Notes: generated by a model from the letters alone, not told the origin. A stretch of DNA of 64,000 nucleotides from Cladorhizidae sp. MBARI D1340-BT2 (GCA_028752905.1 JAQNBH010000011.1:930001-994000); one strand, 5' to 3'. Shown: positions 49,001 to 60,432, numbered from the stretch's first letter. Numbers and translations are program-made.

Positions 49001-50440
49001 ATACAGTGTGTGTACTGACATTGATGCTCAAGAAGGAGCAAGGTAGATACAGTGTGTGTACTGACATTGATGCTCAAGAAGGAGCAAGGTAGATACAGTG
49101 TGTGTACTGACATTGATGCTCAAGAAGGAGCAAGGTAGATACAGTGTGTGTACTGACATTGGTGCTCAAGAAGGAGCAAGGTAGATACAGTGTGTGTACT
49201 GACATGTGGTGCTCAAGAAGGAGCAAGGTAGATACAGTGTGTGTACTGACATTGATGCTCAAGAAGGAGCAAGGTAGATACAGTGTGTGTACTGACATTG
49301 GTGCTCAAGAAGGAGCAAGGTAGATACAGTATGTGTGTACTGACATTGGTGGTCAAGAAGGAGCAAGGTAGATACAGTGTGTGTGATGACATTGGTGCTC
49401 AAGAAAGAGCAAGGTAGATACAGTGTGTGTACTGACATGTGGTGCTCAAGAAAGGAGCAAGGTAGATACAGTGTGTGTACTGACATGTGGTGCTCAAGAA
49501 AGGAGCAAGGTAGATACAGTGTGTGTACTGACATTGGTGCTCAAGAAGGAGCAAGGGAGATACAGTGTGTGTACTGACATGTGGTGCTCAAGAAGGAGCA
49601 AGGTAGATACAGTGTGTGTACTGACATTGGTGCTCAAGAAGGAGCAAGGTAGATACAGTGTGTGTACTGACATTGGTGCTCAAGAAGGAGCAAGGTAGAT
49701 ACAGTGTGTGTACTGACATTGGTGCTCAAGAAGGAGCAAGGTAGATACAGTGTGTGTACTGACATTGGTGCTCAAGAAGGAGCAAGGTAGATACAGTATG
49801 TGTGCTGACATGTGGTGCTCAAGAAGGAGCAAGGTAGATACAGTGTGTGTACTGACATTGATGCTCAAGAAGGAGCAAGGTAGAGACAGTGTGTGTACTG
49901 ACATTGATGCTCAAGAAGGAGCAAGGTAGATACAGTATGTGTGATGACATGTGGTGCTCAAGAAGGAGCAAGGTAGATACAGTGTGTGTACTGACATTGG
50001 TGATCAAGAAGGAGCAAGGTAGATACAGCGTGTGTACTGACATGTGGTGCTCAAGAAGGTAGATACAGTGTGTGTACTGACATGTGGTGCTCAAGAAGGA
50101 GCAAGGTAGATACAGTGTGTGTACTGACATTGGTGGTCATGAAGGAGCAAGGTAGATACAGTGTGTGTACTGACATTGGTGCTCAAGAAGAAGCAAGGTA
50201 GATACAGTGTGTGTACTGACATGTAGTGCTCAAGAAGGAGCAAGGTAGATACAGCGTGTGTACTGACATTGATGCTCAAGAAGGAGCAAGGTAGATACAG
50301 TGTGTGTACTGACATTGGTGCTCAAGAAGGAGCAAGGTAGATACAGTGTGTGTACTGACATGTGGTGCTCAAGAAGGTAGATACAGTGTGTGTACTGACA
50401 TTGGTGCTCAAGAAGGAGCAAGGTACTGTAGATACAGCGT
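43040..50440. repeat. 46/47-bp minisatellite with higher-order duplications (about 159 copies)
   Basis: Unit TGGTGCTCAAGAAGGAGCAA, then GGTAGATACAGTGTGTGTAC, then TGACAT. A one-base difference (ACATTGGTG versus ACATGTGGTG) gives 46- and 47-bp forms in mixed order. Segments recur at about 1.13 kb (44317 and 45449; 45029 and 46155) and about 1.48 kb (46696 and 48173), showing segmental duplication inside the array. Open frames on both strands, such as the cysteine/histidine/leucine-rich ones, switch frame with unit length and are artefacts. This is the largest array in UBE3C intron 1. Confidence 0.97.
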
Positions 50441-51020
50441 TAAAAACCCCTGGAATCTCTGTTGTTTTGTGTGTTGAAGTTCCTCCCTGCCACATGTTGA
50501 AGATGACTGGACCACCAAACCAAACAACAACTAGAAACAAGACAAAAGAATGTTTCTTTGTTTAGGCCCAAACATGGATAACCACACAGACCACAACTAG
50601 TGAGATGACCCTTTACCACTTACTATCATGTAAACTAGTGAGATGACCCCTTACCACCCTTTACCACCTACTATCATGTAAACCAGTGAGATGACCCTTT
50701 ACCACTTACAATATGCAAACCAGTGAGATGACCCTTTACCACTCGCAATAAATCCAATGAGTGAGGTGACCCTTTACCGCTTACAATTAAATCTAACCTG
50801 TGTGATGACCCTTTACCACTGTACAGATTTAACAATGGTAAGGGGTATTTGACTGGTGTGCATGGATTTAAATGGTGAAGAATTGTCTGACTGGTTGTGG
50901 TCTGCATGGTTGCAATCTTGTTCCCTTTCTTCTGTGACAGGTTGGTTTGCCTAAGAACACTCTTGTTCTTGTGCAATACATCTTGTTAGTGTTGTTGTGG
51001 TTTTTGTGATTTGAGTCAGC
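50441..51020. other. Intron block with a degenerate repeat
   Basis: About 50590-50830 contains six diverged copies of a roughly 50-bp unit with AGTGAGATGACCCTTTACCAC. The remainder is unique. The minus-strand frame here is lysine-rich and not recognised. Confidence 0.6.
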
Positions 51021-52258
51021 GCCTCCTCAGTGGTGTGCACTAGAGAACACTCCTCCTTGGTGGTGTGCACTAGAGAACACCCCTCCTTGGTGGTGTGCAC
51101 TAGAGAATACTCCTCCTCAGTGGTGTGCACTAGAGAACACTCCTCCTTGGTGGTGTGCACTAGAGAACACTCCTCCTCGGTGGTGTGCACTAGAGAACAC
51201 TCCTCCTTGGTGGTGTGCACTAGAGAACACTCCTCCTCGGTGGTGTGCACTAGAGAACACTCCTCCTTGGTGGTGTGCACTAGAGAACACTCCTCCTTGG
51301 TGGTGTGCACTAGAGAACACCCCTCCTTGGTGGTGTGCACTAGAGAACACTCCTCCTTGGTGGTGTGCACTAGAGAACACTCCTCCTTGGTGGTGTGCAC
51401 TAGAGAACACTCCTCCTTGGTGGTGTGCACTAGAGAACACTCCTCCTTGGTGGTGTGCACTAGAGAACACTCCTCCTTGGTGGTGTGCACTAGAGAACAC
51501 TCCTCCTCGGTGGTGTGCACTAGAGAACACTCCTCCTCGGTGGTGTGCACTAGAGAACACTCCTCCTTGGTGGTGTGCACTAGAGAACACCCCTCCTTGG
51601 TGGTGTGCACTAGAGAACACTCCTCCTCGGTGGTGTGCACTAGAGAACACTCCTCCTTGGTGGTGTGCACTAGAGAACACTCCTCCTTGGTGGTGTGCAC
51701 TAGAGAACACTCCTCCTTGGTGGTGTGCACTAGAGAACACCCCTCCTTGGTGGTGTGCACTAGAGAACACTCCTCCTTGGTGGTGTGCACTAGAGAACAC
51801 TCCTCCTCGGTGGTGTGCACTAGAGAACACCCCTCCTCGGTGGTGTGCACTAGAGAACACTCCTCCTTGGTGGTGTGCACTAGAGAACACTCCTCCTTGG
51901 TGGTGTGCACTAGAGAACACTCCTCCTCGGTGGTGTGCACTAGAGAACACTCCTCCTTGGTGGTGTGCACTAGAGAACACTCCTCCTTGGTGGTGTGCAC
52001 TAGAGAACACTCCTCCTTGGTGGTGTGCACTAGAGAACACCCCTCCTCGGTGGTGTGCACTAGAGAACACTCCTCCTCGGTGGTGTGCACTAGAGAACAC
52101 CCCTCCTTGGTGGTGTGCACTAGAGAACACCCCTCCTTGGTGGTGTGCACTAGAGAACACCCCTCCTTGGTGGTGTGCACTAGAGAACACTCCTCCTTGG
52201 TGGTGTGCACTAGAGAACACTCCTCCTTGATGGTGTGCACTAGAGAACACCCCTCCTA
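51021..52258. repeat. 30-bp minisatellite (about 41 copies)
   Basis: Exact 30-bp phasing of TGGTGGTGTGCACTAGAGAA plus CACTCCTCCT, with only C/T changes at two sites (CTTGG/CTCGG; ACTCC/ACCCC). Ten codons per unit with no stop in three frames give a 446-codon plus frame and 429- and 388-codon minus frames. All are low-complexity repeats without a start context or splice support, so I do not call a gene. Confidence 0.97.
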
Positions 52259-52475
52259 TATTTTTATGGTGTCCCCCCCTCAACTATGTCCCCCCCGTAA
52301 TTTTTATGATGTCCCCTTGTCCCCCCCCCACAACTATAATTTTTATGGTGTCGTCCCCCCTCAACTATAATTTTCATGGTGTCATCCCCCCCCCAGCTAT
52401 AATTTTTATGGTGTCGTCCCCCCCTCAACTATAATTTTTAAGGTGTCTTCCCCCCCCCTCAACTATAATTTTTTA
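52259..52475 (+). repeat. C-rich 30-odd-bp repeat (about 7 copies)
   Basis: Copies of CTCAACTATAATTTTTATGG followed by TGTCGTCCCCCC, with C runs of 6-9 bases of variable length. The C runs could form i-motifs, or G-quadruplexes on the other strand. The following 185 bp are unique and purine-rich. Confidence 0.88.
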
Positions 52476-52659
52476 AACTTAATTAGTATGTACTAAAGTT
52501 GTTATGAGGACCATGTGTACGAAACTTGCAAGAAAGGGGGAAAGGATATTAAGATGGAGGGAAAGGAAAAAAGGAGCTCAGGGGAAATAACTTGATAGTC
52601 CTAGCCCAAGCCCAGTTTCTTATAGGTACAGATACATGTAGGTACAGATAACTCTTCAC

Positions 52660-52945
52660 ATGCCAGGCTACTGGAAGGGAGAGCAGATGTCAGAGCTGTT
52701 GCTAGGCAGAGCCTGGAGAGTGCTGCACATGATAGGCTAGCTGGAAGGGACAGAAGATGTCAGAGCTGTTGCTAGGCAGAGCCTGGAGAGTGCTGCACAT
52801 GATAGGCTAGCTGGAAGGGAGAGCAGATGTTAGAGCTGTTGCTAGGCAGAGCCTGGAGAGTGCTGCACATGTCAGGCTAGCTGGAAGGGAGAGCAGATGT
52901 CAGAGCTGTTACTAGGCAGAGCCTGGAGAGTGCTGCACATGTCAT
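52660..52945. repeat. 70-bp repeat (4 copies)
   Basis: Four copies of a 70-bp unit containing GGCTAGCTGGAAGGGAGAGC and GCCTGGAGAGTGCTGCACAT, with a few substitutions. It lies in UBE3C intron 1. Confidence 0.93.
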
Positions 52946-52984
52946 CATGTGTGATATGGTAAAAACAGCACTAATATGAGAACT

Positions 52985-53675
52985 AACAACCATATAAGGC
53001 TTGCACTAGAGTGTATCATGTATGTGCATTCATGATGTGCTATGAGTATGTTTAAGGCTTGCACTAGAGTGTATCATGTGTGTACATTCATGATGTGCTA
53101 TGAGTATGTTTAAGGCTTGCAGAGTGTATCATGTGTGTGCATTCATGATGTGCTATGAGTCTGTTTAAGGCTTGCAGAGTGTATCATATGTGTGCATTCA
53201 TGATGTGCTATGAGTCTGTTTTAAGGCTTGGACTAGAATGTATCATGTGTGTGTGCATTCATGATGTGTTATGAGTATGTTTAAGGCTTGCAGAGTGTAT
53301 CATGTGTGTGCATTCATGATGTGCTACATGTATGAGTATGTTTAAGGCTTGCAGAGTGTAGCATATGTGTGCATTCATGATGTGCTACATGTATGAGTAT
53401 GTTTAAGGCTTGCAGAGTGTATCATGTGTGTGCATTCATGATGTGCTATGAGTATGTTTAAGGTTTGGACTAGAGTGTATCATGTGTGTGCATTCATGAT
53501 GTGCTATGAGTATGTTTAAGGCTTGCAGAGTGTATCATATGTGTGTACATTCATGATGTGCTATGAATATGTTTAAGGCTTGCAATATGTGTGCATTCAT
53601 GATGTGCTATGAGTATGTTTTAAGGCTTGCACTAGAGTGTATCATGTGTGTGCATTCATGATGTGCTATGTGTGT
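52985..53675. repeat. About 60-bp minisatellite abutting UBE3C exon 2 (about 11 copies)
   Basis: Imperfect units with TTCATGATGTGCTATGAGTA, TGTTTAAGGCTTGCA and GAGTGTATCATGTGTGTGCA, 57-67 bp through small indels. The last unit ends about 12 bp before the exon 2 acceptor (TATTTGGAACAG), so the branch-point region of intron 1 is made of repeat sequence. Confidence 0.93.
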
Positions 53676-53686
53676 ATTTGGAACAG

Positions 53687-53740
53687 GTGGAGAGGAGAGG
53701 CCTGCTGGAGCGAGCTCACAGGGAGAGGGAGTCTCGAGAG
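53687..53740 (+). CDS. UBE3C: UBE3C exon 2
   Basis: 18 codons, phase 0 to phase 0, reading VERRGLLERAHRERESRE between acceptor TTTGGAACAG and donor GTGTGC. The charged helix aligns residue for residue with the LL-R-x5-R-x-R-E region before the IQ motif in vertebrate UBE3C. Both splice sites are weak (purine-rich acceptor, GTGTGC donor), so this exon could be skipped. Skipping would keep the frame. Confidence 0.85.
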
Positions 53741-53993
53741 GTGTGCCTAATTACACATATATATATATGCTTGAAGGGTAGTGATGTGAAATCAAGAGGT
53801 CTCACAGGGAGAGCTCACCTCCGCTCCCTGGAGGGTGAAGAATGGCAGAGCATGTTAATTAATATGCACCACCAAGAAGGATGTGGACACTATTTAGACA
53901 ACACCCACATCCAAATCCTTTACCAGTTTTTAAGATTAGCTTATCGTCTACACACAATATAGAATTTTGTAAGTGTACTGAAGGACTTGGAGG
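53741..53993. other. UBE3C intron 2, proximal part
   Basis: Unique sequence. AGGTCTCACAGGGAGAGCTC near 53800 partly repeats exon 2 (shared CTCACAGGGAGAG) and may be an old partial exon duplication. There are no usable splice borders around it. Confidence 0.45.
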
Positions 53994-55213
53994 TGTGTGG
54001 AGGTATGTGGAGGGTCTGACACTGACCTAAGACCACTACTTACTTGCACTGAAGGATGTGCAGGTGTGTTGGTCCTGACCTAAGACCACTACTTACTTGC
54101 ACTGAAGGATGTGCAGGTGTGTTGGTCCTGACCTAAGACCACTACTTACTTGCACTGAAGAATGTGCAGGTGTGTTGGTCTGACCTAAGACCACTACTTA
54201 CTTGCACTGAAGGATGTGCAGGTGTGTTGGTCCTGACCTAAGACCACTACTTACTTGCACTGAAGGATGTGCAGGTGTGTTGGTCCTGACCTAAGACCAC
54301 TACTTACTTGCACTGAAGGATGTGCAGGTGTGTTGGTCCTGACCTAAGACCACTACTTACTTGCACTGAAGGATGTGCAGGTGTGTTGGTCCTGACCTAA
54401 GACCACTACTTACTTGCACTGAAGGATGTGCAGGTGTGTTGGTCCTGACCTAAGACCACTACTTACTTGCACTGAAGGATGTGCAGGTGTGTTGGTCCTG
54501 ACCTAAGACCACTACTTACTTGCACTGAAGGATGTGCAGGTGTGTTGGTCCTGACCTAAGACCACTACTTACTTGCACTGAAGGATGTGCAGGTGTGTTG
54601 GTCCTGACCTAAGACCACTACTTACTTGCACTGAAGGATGTGCAGGTGTGTTGGTCCTGACCTAAGACCACTACTTACTTGCACTGAAGGATGTGCAGGT
54701 GTGTTGGTCCTGACCTAAGACCACTACTTACTTGCACTGAAGGATGTGCAGGTGTGTTGGTCCTGACCTAAGACCACTACTTACTTGCACTGAAGGATGT
54801 GCAGGTGTGTTGGTCCTGACCTAAGACCACTACTTACTTGCACTGAAGGATGTGCAGGTGTGTTGGTCCTGACCCCTAAGACCACTACTTACTTGCACTG
54901 AAGGATGTGCAGGTGTGTTGGTCCTGACCTAAGACCACTACTTACTTGCACTGAAGGATGTGCAGGTGTGTTGGTCCTGACCTAAGACCACTACTTACTT
55001 GCACTGAAGGATGTGCAGGTGTGTTGGTCCTGACCTAAGACCACTACTTACTTGCACTGAAGGATGTGCAGGTGTGTTGGTCCTGACCTAAGACCACTAC
55101 TTACTTGCACTGAAGGATGTGCAGGTGTGTTGGTCCTGACCTAAGACCACTACTTACTTGCACTGAAGGATGTGCAGGTGTGTTGGTCCTGACCTAAGAC
55201 CACTACTTACTTG
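53994..55213. repeat. 53-bp minisatellite (about 23 copies)
   Basis: Highly uniform unit: CTGACCTAAGACCACTACTT, then ACTTGCACTGAAGGATGTGC, then AGGTGTGTTGGTC. Each sense-strand unit has TGCAG|GTGTGT, a donor-like site. Only about three units differ by an indel. It lies in UBE3C intron 2. Confidence 0.97.
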
Positions 55214-55959
55214 TGCTCCTCACAACTGCTTGTATATTGTATATGCGCGCCCTTTGCCTCTGCTGGTGTTTATTTGTGTGATGACCTTTACCAATCAAAA
55301 ATTTGAATGACTTTAAAAGAAATAAATGAAAGGATTAAAGCAGGAAGTACGGGGTTAAAGAGCTAAGACTTGGTTTAAGAGAGTATGAGGGTTAAGTAGG
55401 GAAGAAAGGGTGTAAGAGAGAAGATAGGGGTTAAAGTGATATGTGAGAGGATTAAAGAGCGAGGCTTAAATGTCATAAGCGCGTGTGGTGCAGACGCGGA
55501 GATTATCAGGACAAAATAAATCTTAGAGTTTGTATTGCATGCTCATTCTCAATATGCACATGCCTAATAGACGATTTGGAAAACTTAACTTCCGGTTGGA
55601 AAATGGCAAGTGAGCTTAATTTATATTTAAATGGCTGATGATCGCAACTGCCTTCGTGAACGGTCTCTTCCTGGCTTTTTCTACTCTTTCTGGAAGTTCT
55701 TCTTCACTGGAAAGCAGCACAGGCACCTATGCTTACCTGGAGTCACTCTGAATCCCCTCGCTCTTGAGCAAGGATCCTGGATGCCTCCCACTCTTGAGCA
55801 AGGAGGCACTCCTGGATGCCCTCAGTCTTGAGCAAGGAGGTGCTCCTGGATGCCCTCACTCTTGAGCAAGGAGGCACTCCTGATGGATTTCTTTGCTGTG
55901 TGTTTTGTTGTAGACATATAGCCACGTAGCAGCTGCATAGCTTTTGTTTGCTCACTTCA
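55214..55959. other. Intron block with GGTTAAAG and 34-bp repeats
   Basis: About 55330-55460 has degenerate GGTTAAAGAG words that recur at 56870-56965 on the other side of the 60-bp array. About 55757-55885 has four 34-bp copies containing CTCTTGAGCAAGGAGGCACT. The frame at 55631-55831 begins in a good start context but shows no known domain and runs into the repeat. Confidence 0.6.
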
Positions 55960-56848
55960 ATGGAGCTGGTTCCTATAACTGCAGCTCACTGCATGTCCAC
56001 TCTGAACAGTTGATAAGTAATGGAGCTGGTTCTTATAACTGCAGCTCACTGCATGTCCACTCTGAACAGTTGATAAGTAATGGAGCTGGTTCTTATAACT
56101 GCAGCTCACTGCATGTCCACTCTGAACAGTTGATAAGTAATGGAGCTGGTTCTTATAACTGCAGCTCACTGCATGTCCACTCTGAACAGTTGATAAGTAA
56201 TGGAGCTGGTTCTTATAACTGCAGCTCACTGCATGTCCACTCTGAACAGTTGATAAGTAATGGAGCTGGTTCTTATAACTGCAGCTCACTGCATGTCCAC
56301 TCTGAACAGTTGATAAGTAATGGAGCTGGTTCTTATAACTGCAGCTCACTGCATGTCCACTCTGAACAGTTGATAAGTAATGGAGCTGGTTCTTATAACT
56401 GCAGCTCACTGCATGTCCACTCGGAACAGTTGATAAGTAATGGAGCTGGTTCTTATAACTGCAGCTCACTGCATGTCCACTCTGAACAGTTGATAAGTAA
56501 TGGAGCTGGTTCTTATAACTGCAGCTCACTGCATGTCCACTCTGAACAGTTGATAAGTAATGGAGCTGGTTCTTATAACTGCAGCTCACTGCATGTCCAC
56601 TCTGAACAGTTGATAAGTAATGGAGCTGGTTCTTATAACTGCAGCTCACTGTATGTCCACTCTGAACAGTTGATAAGTAATGGAGCTGGTTCTTATAACT
56701 GCAGCTCACTGCATGTCCACTCTGAACAGTTGATAAGTAATGGAGCTGGTTCTTATAACTGCAGCTCACTGCATGCCCACTCTGAACAGTTGATAAGTAA
56801 TGGAGCTGGTTCTTATAACTGCAGCTCACTGCATGTCCACTCTGAACA
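55960..56848. repeat. 60-bp near-identical minisatellite (15 copies)
   Basis: Fifteen copies of a 60-bp unit (TGGAGCTGGTTCTTATAACT, GCAGCTCACTGCATGTCCAC, TCTGAACAGTTGATAAGTAA) with only about four substitutions in total, so the array is young or homogenised. Twenty codons without stops produce 312- and 290-codon frames on the two strands, which I reject as genes. It lies in UBE3C intron 2. Confidence 0.98.
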
Positions 56849-57676
56849 TATGGCGCTTATGACAATCAAGAAAGAGGGTTAAAGAGGGAAGTGACAGGGT
56901 TAAAGAGAGAAGTGAGAGGGTTAAAGAGAAAAGTGAGCGGTTTAAAGAGAGAAGAGAATTAAGGAGAGACTATTGTGTAGAGGGGCATGGTGGAGAGTGA
57001 TGGTGGGAACTGGGCAGCATGTTAGGATGTGTACAGTGTGTGAGTCAAGTGCCTTCAGAATATAAATTGATGGACTCTACAGCCATGCACATGTTATACT
57101 CTAATTGTAAATTTTCATTCTCCAAACCTTTTTGTAATTCTCAAATTACAGACAACTACTGTCTGTACTTACATGTACGTATAAAAAGTATTGCATGCAT
57201 GCAATTTCAAGTCCTCCTTGTGGCAGATCTGTCGACCATTGTCTGCTTGCACTTACAGTTTAGCATACATAGCTATGTTTCTCTCCCCAAGGAAGATGAG
57301 CAGATGTCAACATTCCTTATATATACACGCACGCTGTTATTATGTCATCCTGGATAACAGAACTACATATACAGTAGGACTTCTCCAACAGCAGCCAGCC
57401 ACATACATGTAGCCTTGTAAATATAGGACTCTGGCTACAGCAAGACCTCTCATAGACCTCTAGCTCCATGGCTGGTGACTATATATAAATATAGGACTCT
57501 GGCTACAGCAAGACCTCTCATAGACCTCTAGCCCCATGGCTGGTGACCTTCTCTTATGTCCTTTTGGAAGTTGGAATAAAAGAGTCTTACTTTATTAGGA
57601 TTTAGTAAATATGAGACTTGGTGCATGATATGAAGTGTACTGTATGAATGCTCCACCCTCTAGGATGACTGGAAAG
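56849..57676. other. Intron block
   Basis: Contains GGTTAAAGAGAGAAGTGAGA repeats (56870-56965) and a two-copy direct repeat of about 65 bp (about 57417-57547, with ATAGGACTCTGGCTACAGCA). Several TACATGTA words are also present. No gene is seen. Confidence 0.55.
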
Positions 57677-59595
57677 ACCTGTTGCTGTCCTGTAGTGTAT
57701 TGTACATTATGCCTGTACACACAAGTGTTGCTGTCCTGCAGTGTATAGTACACTATGCCTGTACACACAAGTGTTGCTGTCCTGCAGTGTATAGTACACT
57801 ATGCCTGTACACACAAGTGTTGCTGTCCTGCAGTGTATTGTACACTATGCCTGTACACACAAGTGTTGCTGTCCTGCAGTGTATAGTACACTATGCCTGT
57901 ACACACAAGTGTTGCTGTCCTGCAGTGTATAGTACACTATGCCTGTACACACAAGTGTTGCTGTCCTGCAGTGTATAGTACACTATGCCTGTACACACAA
58001 GTGTTGCTGTCCTGCAGTGTGTAGTACACTATGCCTGTACACACAAGTGTTGCTGTCCTCAGTGTATTGTACACTATGCCTGTACACACAAGTGTTGCTG
58101 TCCTGCAGTGTATTGTACACTATGCCTGTACACACAAGTGTTGCTGTCCTGCAGTGTATTGTACACTATGCCTGTACACACAAGTGTTGCTGTCCTGCAG
58201 TGTATTGTACACTATGCCTGTACACACAAGTGTTGCTGTCCTGTAGTGTATTGTACATTATGCCTGTACACACAAGTGTTGCTGTCCTGCAGTGTATTGT
58301 ACATTATGCCTGTACACACAAGTGTTGCTGTCCTGCAGTGTATTGTACACTATGCCTGTACACACAAGTGTTGCTGTCCTGCAGAGTATTGTACACTATG
58401 CCTGTACACACAAGTGTTGCTGTCCTGCAGTGTATTGTACACTATGCCTGTACACACAAGTGTTGCTGTCCTGTAGTGTATTGTACATTATGCCTGTACA
58501 CACAAGTGTTGCTGTCCTGCAGTGTATAGTACACTATGCCTGTACACACAAGTGTTGCTGTCCTGCAGTGTATAGTACACTATGCCTGTACACACAAGTG
58601 TTGCTGTCCTGCAGTGTATTGTACACTATGCCTGTACACACAAGTGTTGCTGTCCTGCAGTGTATTGTACATTATGCCTGTACACACAAGTGTTGCTGTC
58701 CTGCAGTGTATAGTACACTATGCCTGTACACACAAGTGTTGCTGTCCTGCAGTGTATTGTACACTATGCCTGTACACACAAGTGTTGCTGTCCTGCAGTG
58801 TATTGTACACTATGCCTGTACACACAAGTGTTGCTGTCCTGCAGTGTATTGTACACTATGCCTGTACACACAAGTGTTGCTGTCCTGCAGTGTATTGTAC
58901 ACTATGCCTGTACACACAAGTGTTGCTGTCCTGTAGTGTATTGTACACTATGCCTGTACACACAAGTGTTGCTGTCCTGTAGTGTATAGTACACTATGCC
59001 TGTACACACAAGTGTTGCTGTCCTGCAGTGTATAGTACACTATGCCTGTACACACAAGTGTTGCTGTCCTGCAGTGTATTGTACACTATGCCTGTACACA
59101 CAAGTGTTGCTGTCCTGCAGTGTATTGTACATTATGCCTGTACACACAAGTGTTGCTGTCCTGCAGTGTATAGTACACTATGCCTGTACACACAAGTGTT
59201 GCTGTCCTGCAGTGTATTGTACACTATGCCTGTACACACAAGTGTTGCTGTCCTGCAGTGTATTGTACACTATGCCTGTACACACAAGTGTTGCTGTCCT
59301 GCAGTGTATTGTACACTATGCCTGTACACACAAGTGTTGCTGTCCTGCAGTGTATTGTACACTATGCCTGTACACACAAGTGTTGCTGTCCTGTAGTGTA
59401 TTGTACACTATGCCTGTACACACAAGTGTTGCTGTCCTGTAGTGTATAGTACACTATGCCTGTACACACAAGTGTTGCTGTCCTGCAGTGTATTGTATAC
59501 TATGCCTGTACACACAAGTGTTGCTGTCCTGCAGTGTGTAGTACACTATGCCTGTACACACAAGTGTTGCTGTCCTGCAGTATATTGTACACTAG
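57677..59595. repeat. 46-bp minisatellite with a 460-bp higher-order repeat (about 41 copies)
   Basis: Unit TGTTGCTGTCCTGCAGTGTA, then TTGTACACTATGCCTGTACA, then CACAAG. Variants are GTATTG/GTATAG and CTGCAG/CTGTAG. Their pattern from 58536 to 58982 recurs at 58996 to 59442, a 460-bp, ten-unit duplication. Each unit carries GCTGTCCTGCAG, a 3'-splice-site-like motif on the sense strand, and the array ends about 26 bp before the real exon 3 acceptor. Confidence 0.97.
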
Positions 59596-59621
59596 CCTCT
59601 ACTACAATGTATTGTCAACAG

Positions 59622-59696
59622 GGTCTGCGCCGTGAGAAGCTTGCTGCTCTCTGCATCCAGGCCTTCTACAGAGGCCACAGAGTCAGAACAGCTCTG
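59622..59696 (+). CDS. UBE3C: UBE3C exon 3 (IQ motif)
   Basis: 25 codons, phase 0 to 0, between acceptor TATTGTCAACAG and donor GTGAGT. It encodes GLRREKLAALCIQAFYRG followed by HRVRTAL. IQAFYRGHRVR fits the IQ consensus (IQxxxRGxxxR), the single calmodulin-type IQ motif near the UBE3C N-terminus. The spacing to the exon 2 helix equals that in vertebrate UBE3C. Confidence 0.92.
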
Positions 59697-59754
59697 GTGA
59701 GTTTTAAACTTGGACTGTTACATGTATGTATTGTGTGTGTGTGTGTGCCCATCT

Positions 59755-60432
59755 ATGCACATGTGGTAGTGTGCATGTGATGGTGTGGTGGTGTGCATGT
59801 GATGGTGTGGTGGTGTGCATGTGATGGCGTGGTGGTGTGCATGTGATGGTGTGGTGGTGTGCATGTGATGGTGTGGTGGTGTGCATGTGATGGTGTGGTG
59901 GTGTGCATGATGGTGTGGTGGTGTGCATGTGATGGTGTTGGTATGCATGTGATGGTGTGATGGTGTGGTGGTATGCATGTGATGGTGTGGTGGTGCATAT
60001 GATGGTGTGGTGGTATGCATGTGGTGGTGTGCATGTGATGGTGTGGTGGTGTGCATGTGATGGTGTGGTAGTGTGCATGTGATGGTGTGGTGGTGTGCAT
60101 GAGATGGTGTGGTGGTGTGCATGTGATGGTGTGGTGGTATGCATGTGGTGGTGTGCATGTGATGGTGTGGTGGTGTGCATGTGATGGTGTGGTGGTGTGC
60201 ATGTGATGGTGTGGTGGTGTGCATGTGATGGTGTGGTTGTGTGCATGTGATGGTGTGGTGGTGTGCATGTGATGGTGTGGTGGTGTGCATGTGATGGTGT
60301 TGGTATGCATGTGATGGTGTGATGGTGTGGTGGTATGCATGTGATGGTGTGGTGGTGTGCATGTGATGGTGTGGTGGTGTGCATGTGATGGTGTGGTGGT
60401 GTGCATGTGATGGTGTGGTGGTGTGCATGTGA
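59755..60432. repeat. 22-bp GT-rich minisatellite (about 31 copies)
   Basis: Unit GTGCATGTGATGGTGTGGTG plus GT with frequent small indels, starting about 60 bp after the exon 3 donor. The alternating purine-pyrimidine character suits Z-DNA. The histidine/threonine-rich frames on the minus strand are artefacts. Confidence 0.95.

Noticed and set aside
51030..52370. 446-codon plus-strand frame and 429/388-codon minus frames
   Set aside because: All are translations of one 30-bp unit with no stop in three frames, inside a UBE3C intron. No conserved domain or splice support.
53795..53850. Duplicate of UBE3C exon 2
   Set aside because: Shares only CTCACAGGGAGAG-scale similarity, has no matching acceptor and donor, and is not needed for the UBE3C alignment.
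55631..55831. Small gene starting at ATGGCTGATGATCGC
   Set aside because: Good start context, but the frame runs into a 34-bp repeat and has no recognisable domain or splice border.
55944..56882. 312-codon frame of 20-residue repeats
   Set aside because: Unit of 60 bp without stops; the opposite strand is equally open. No signal peptide or domain, and it lies in an intron.
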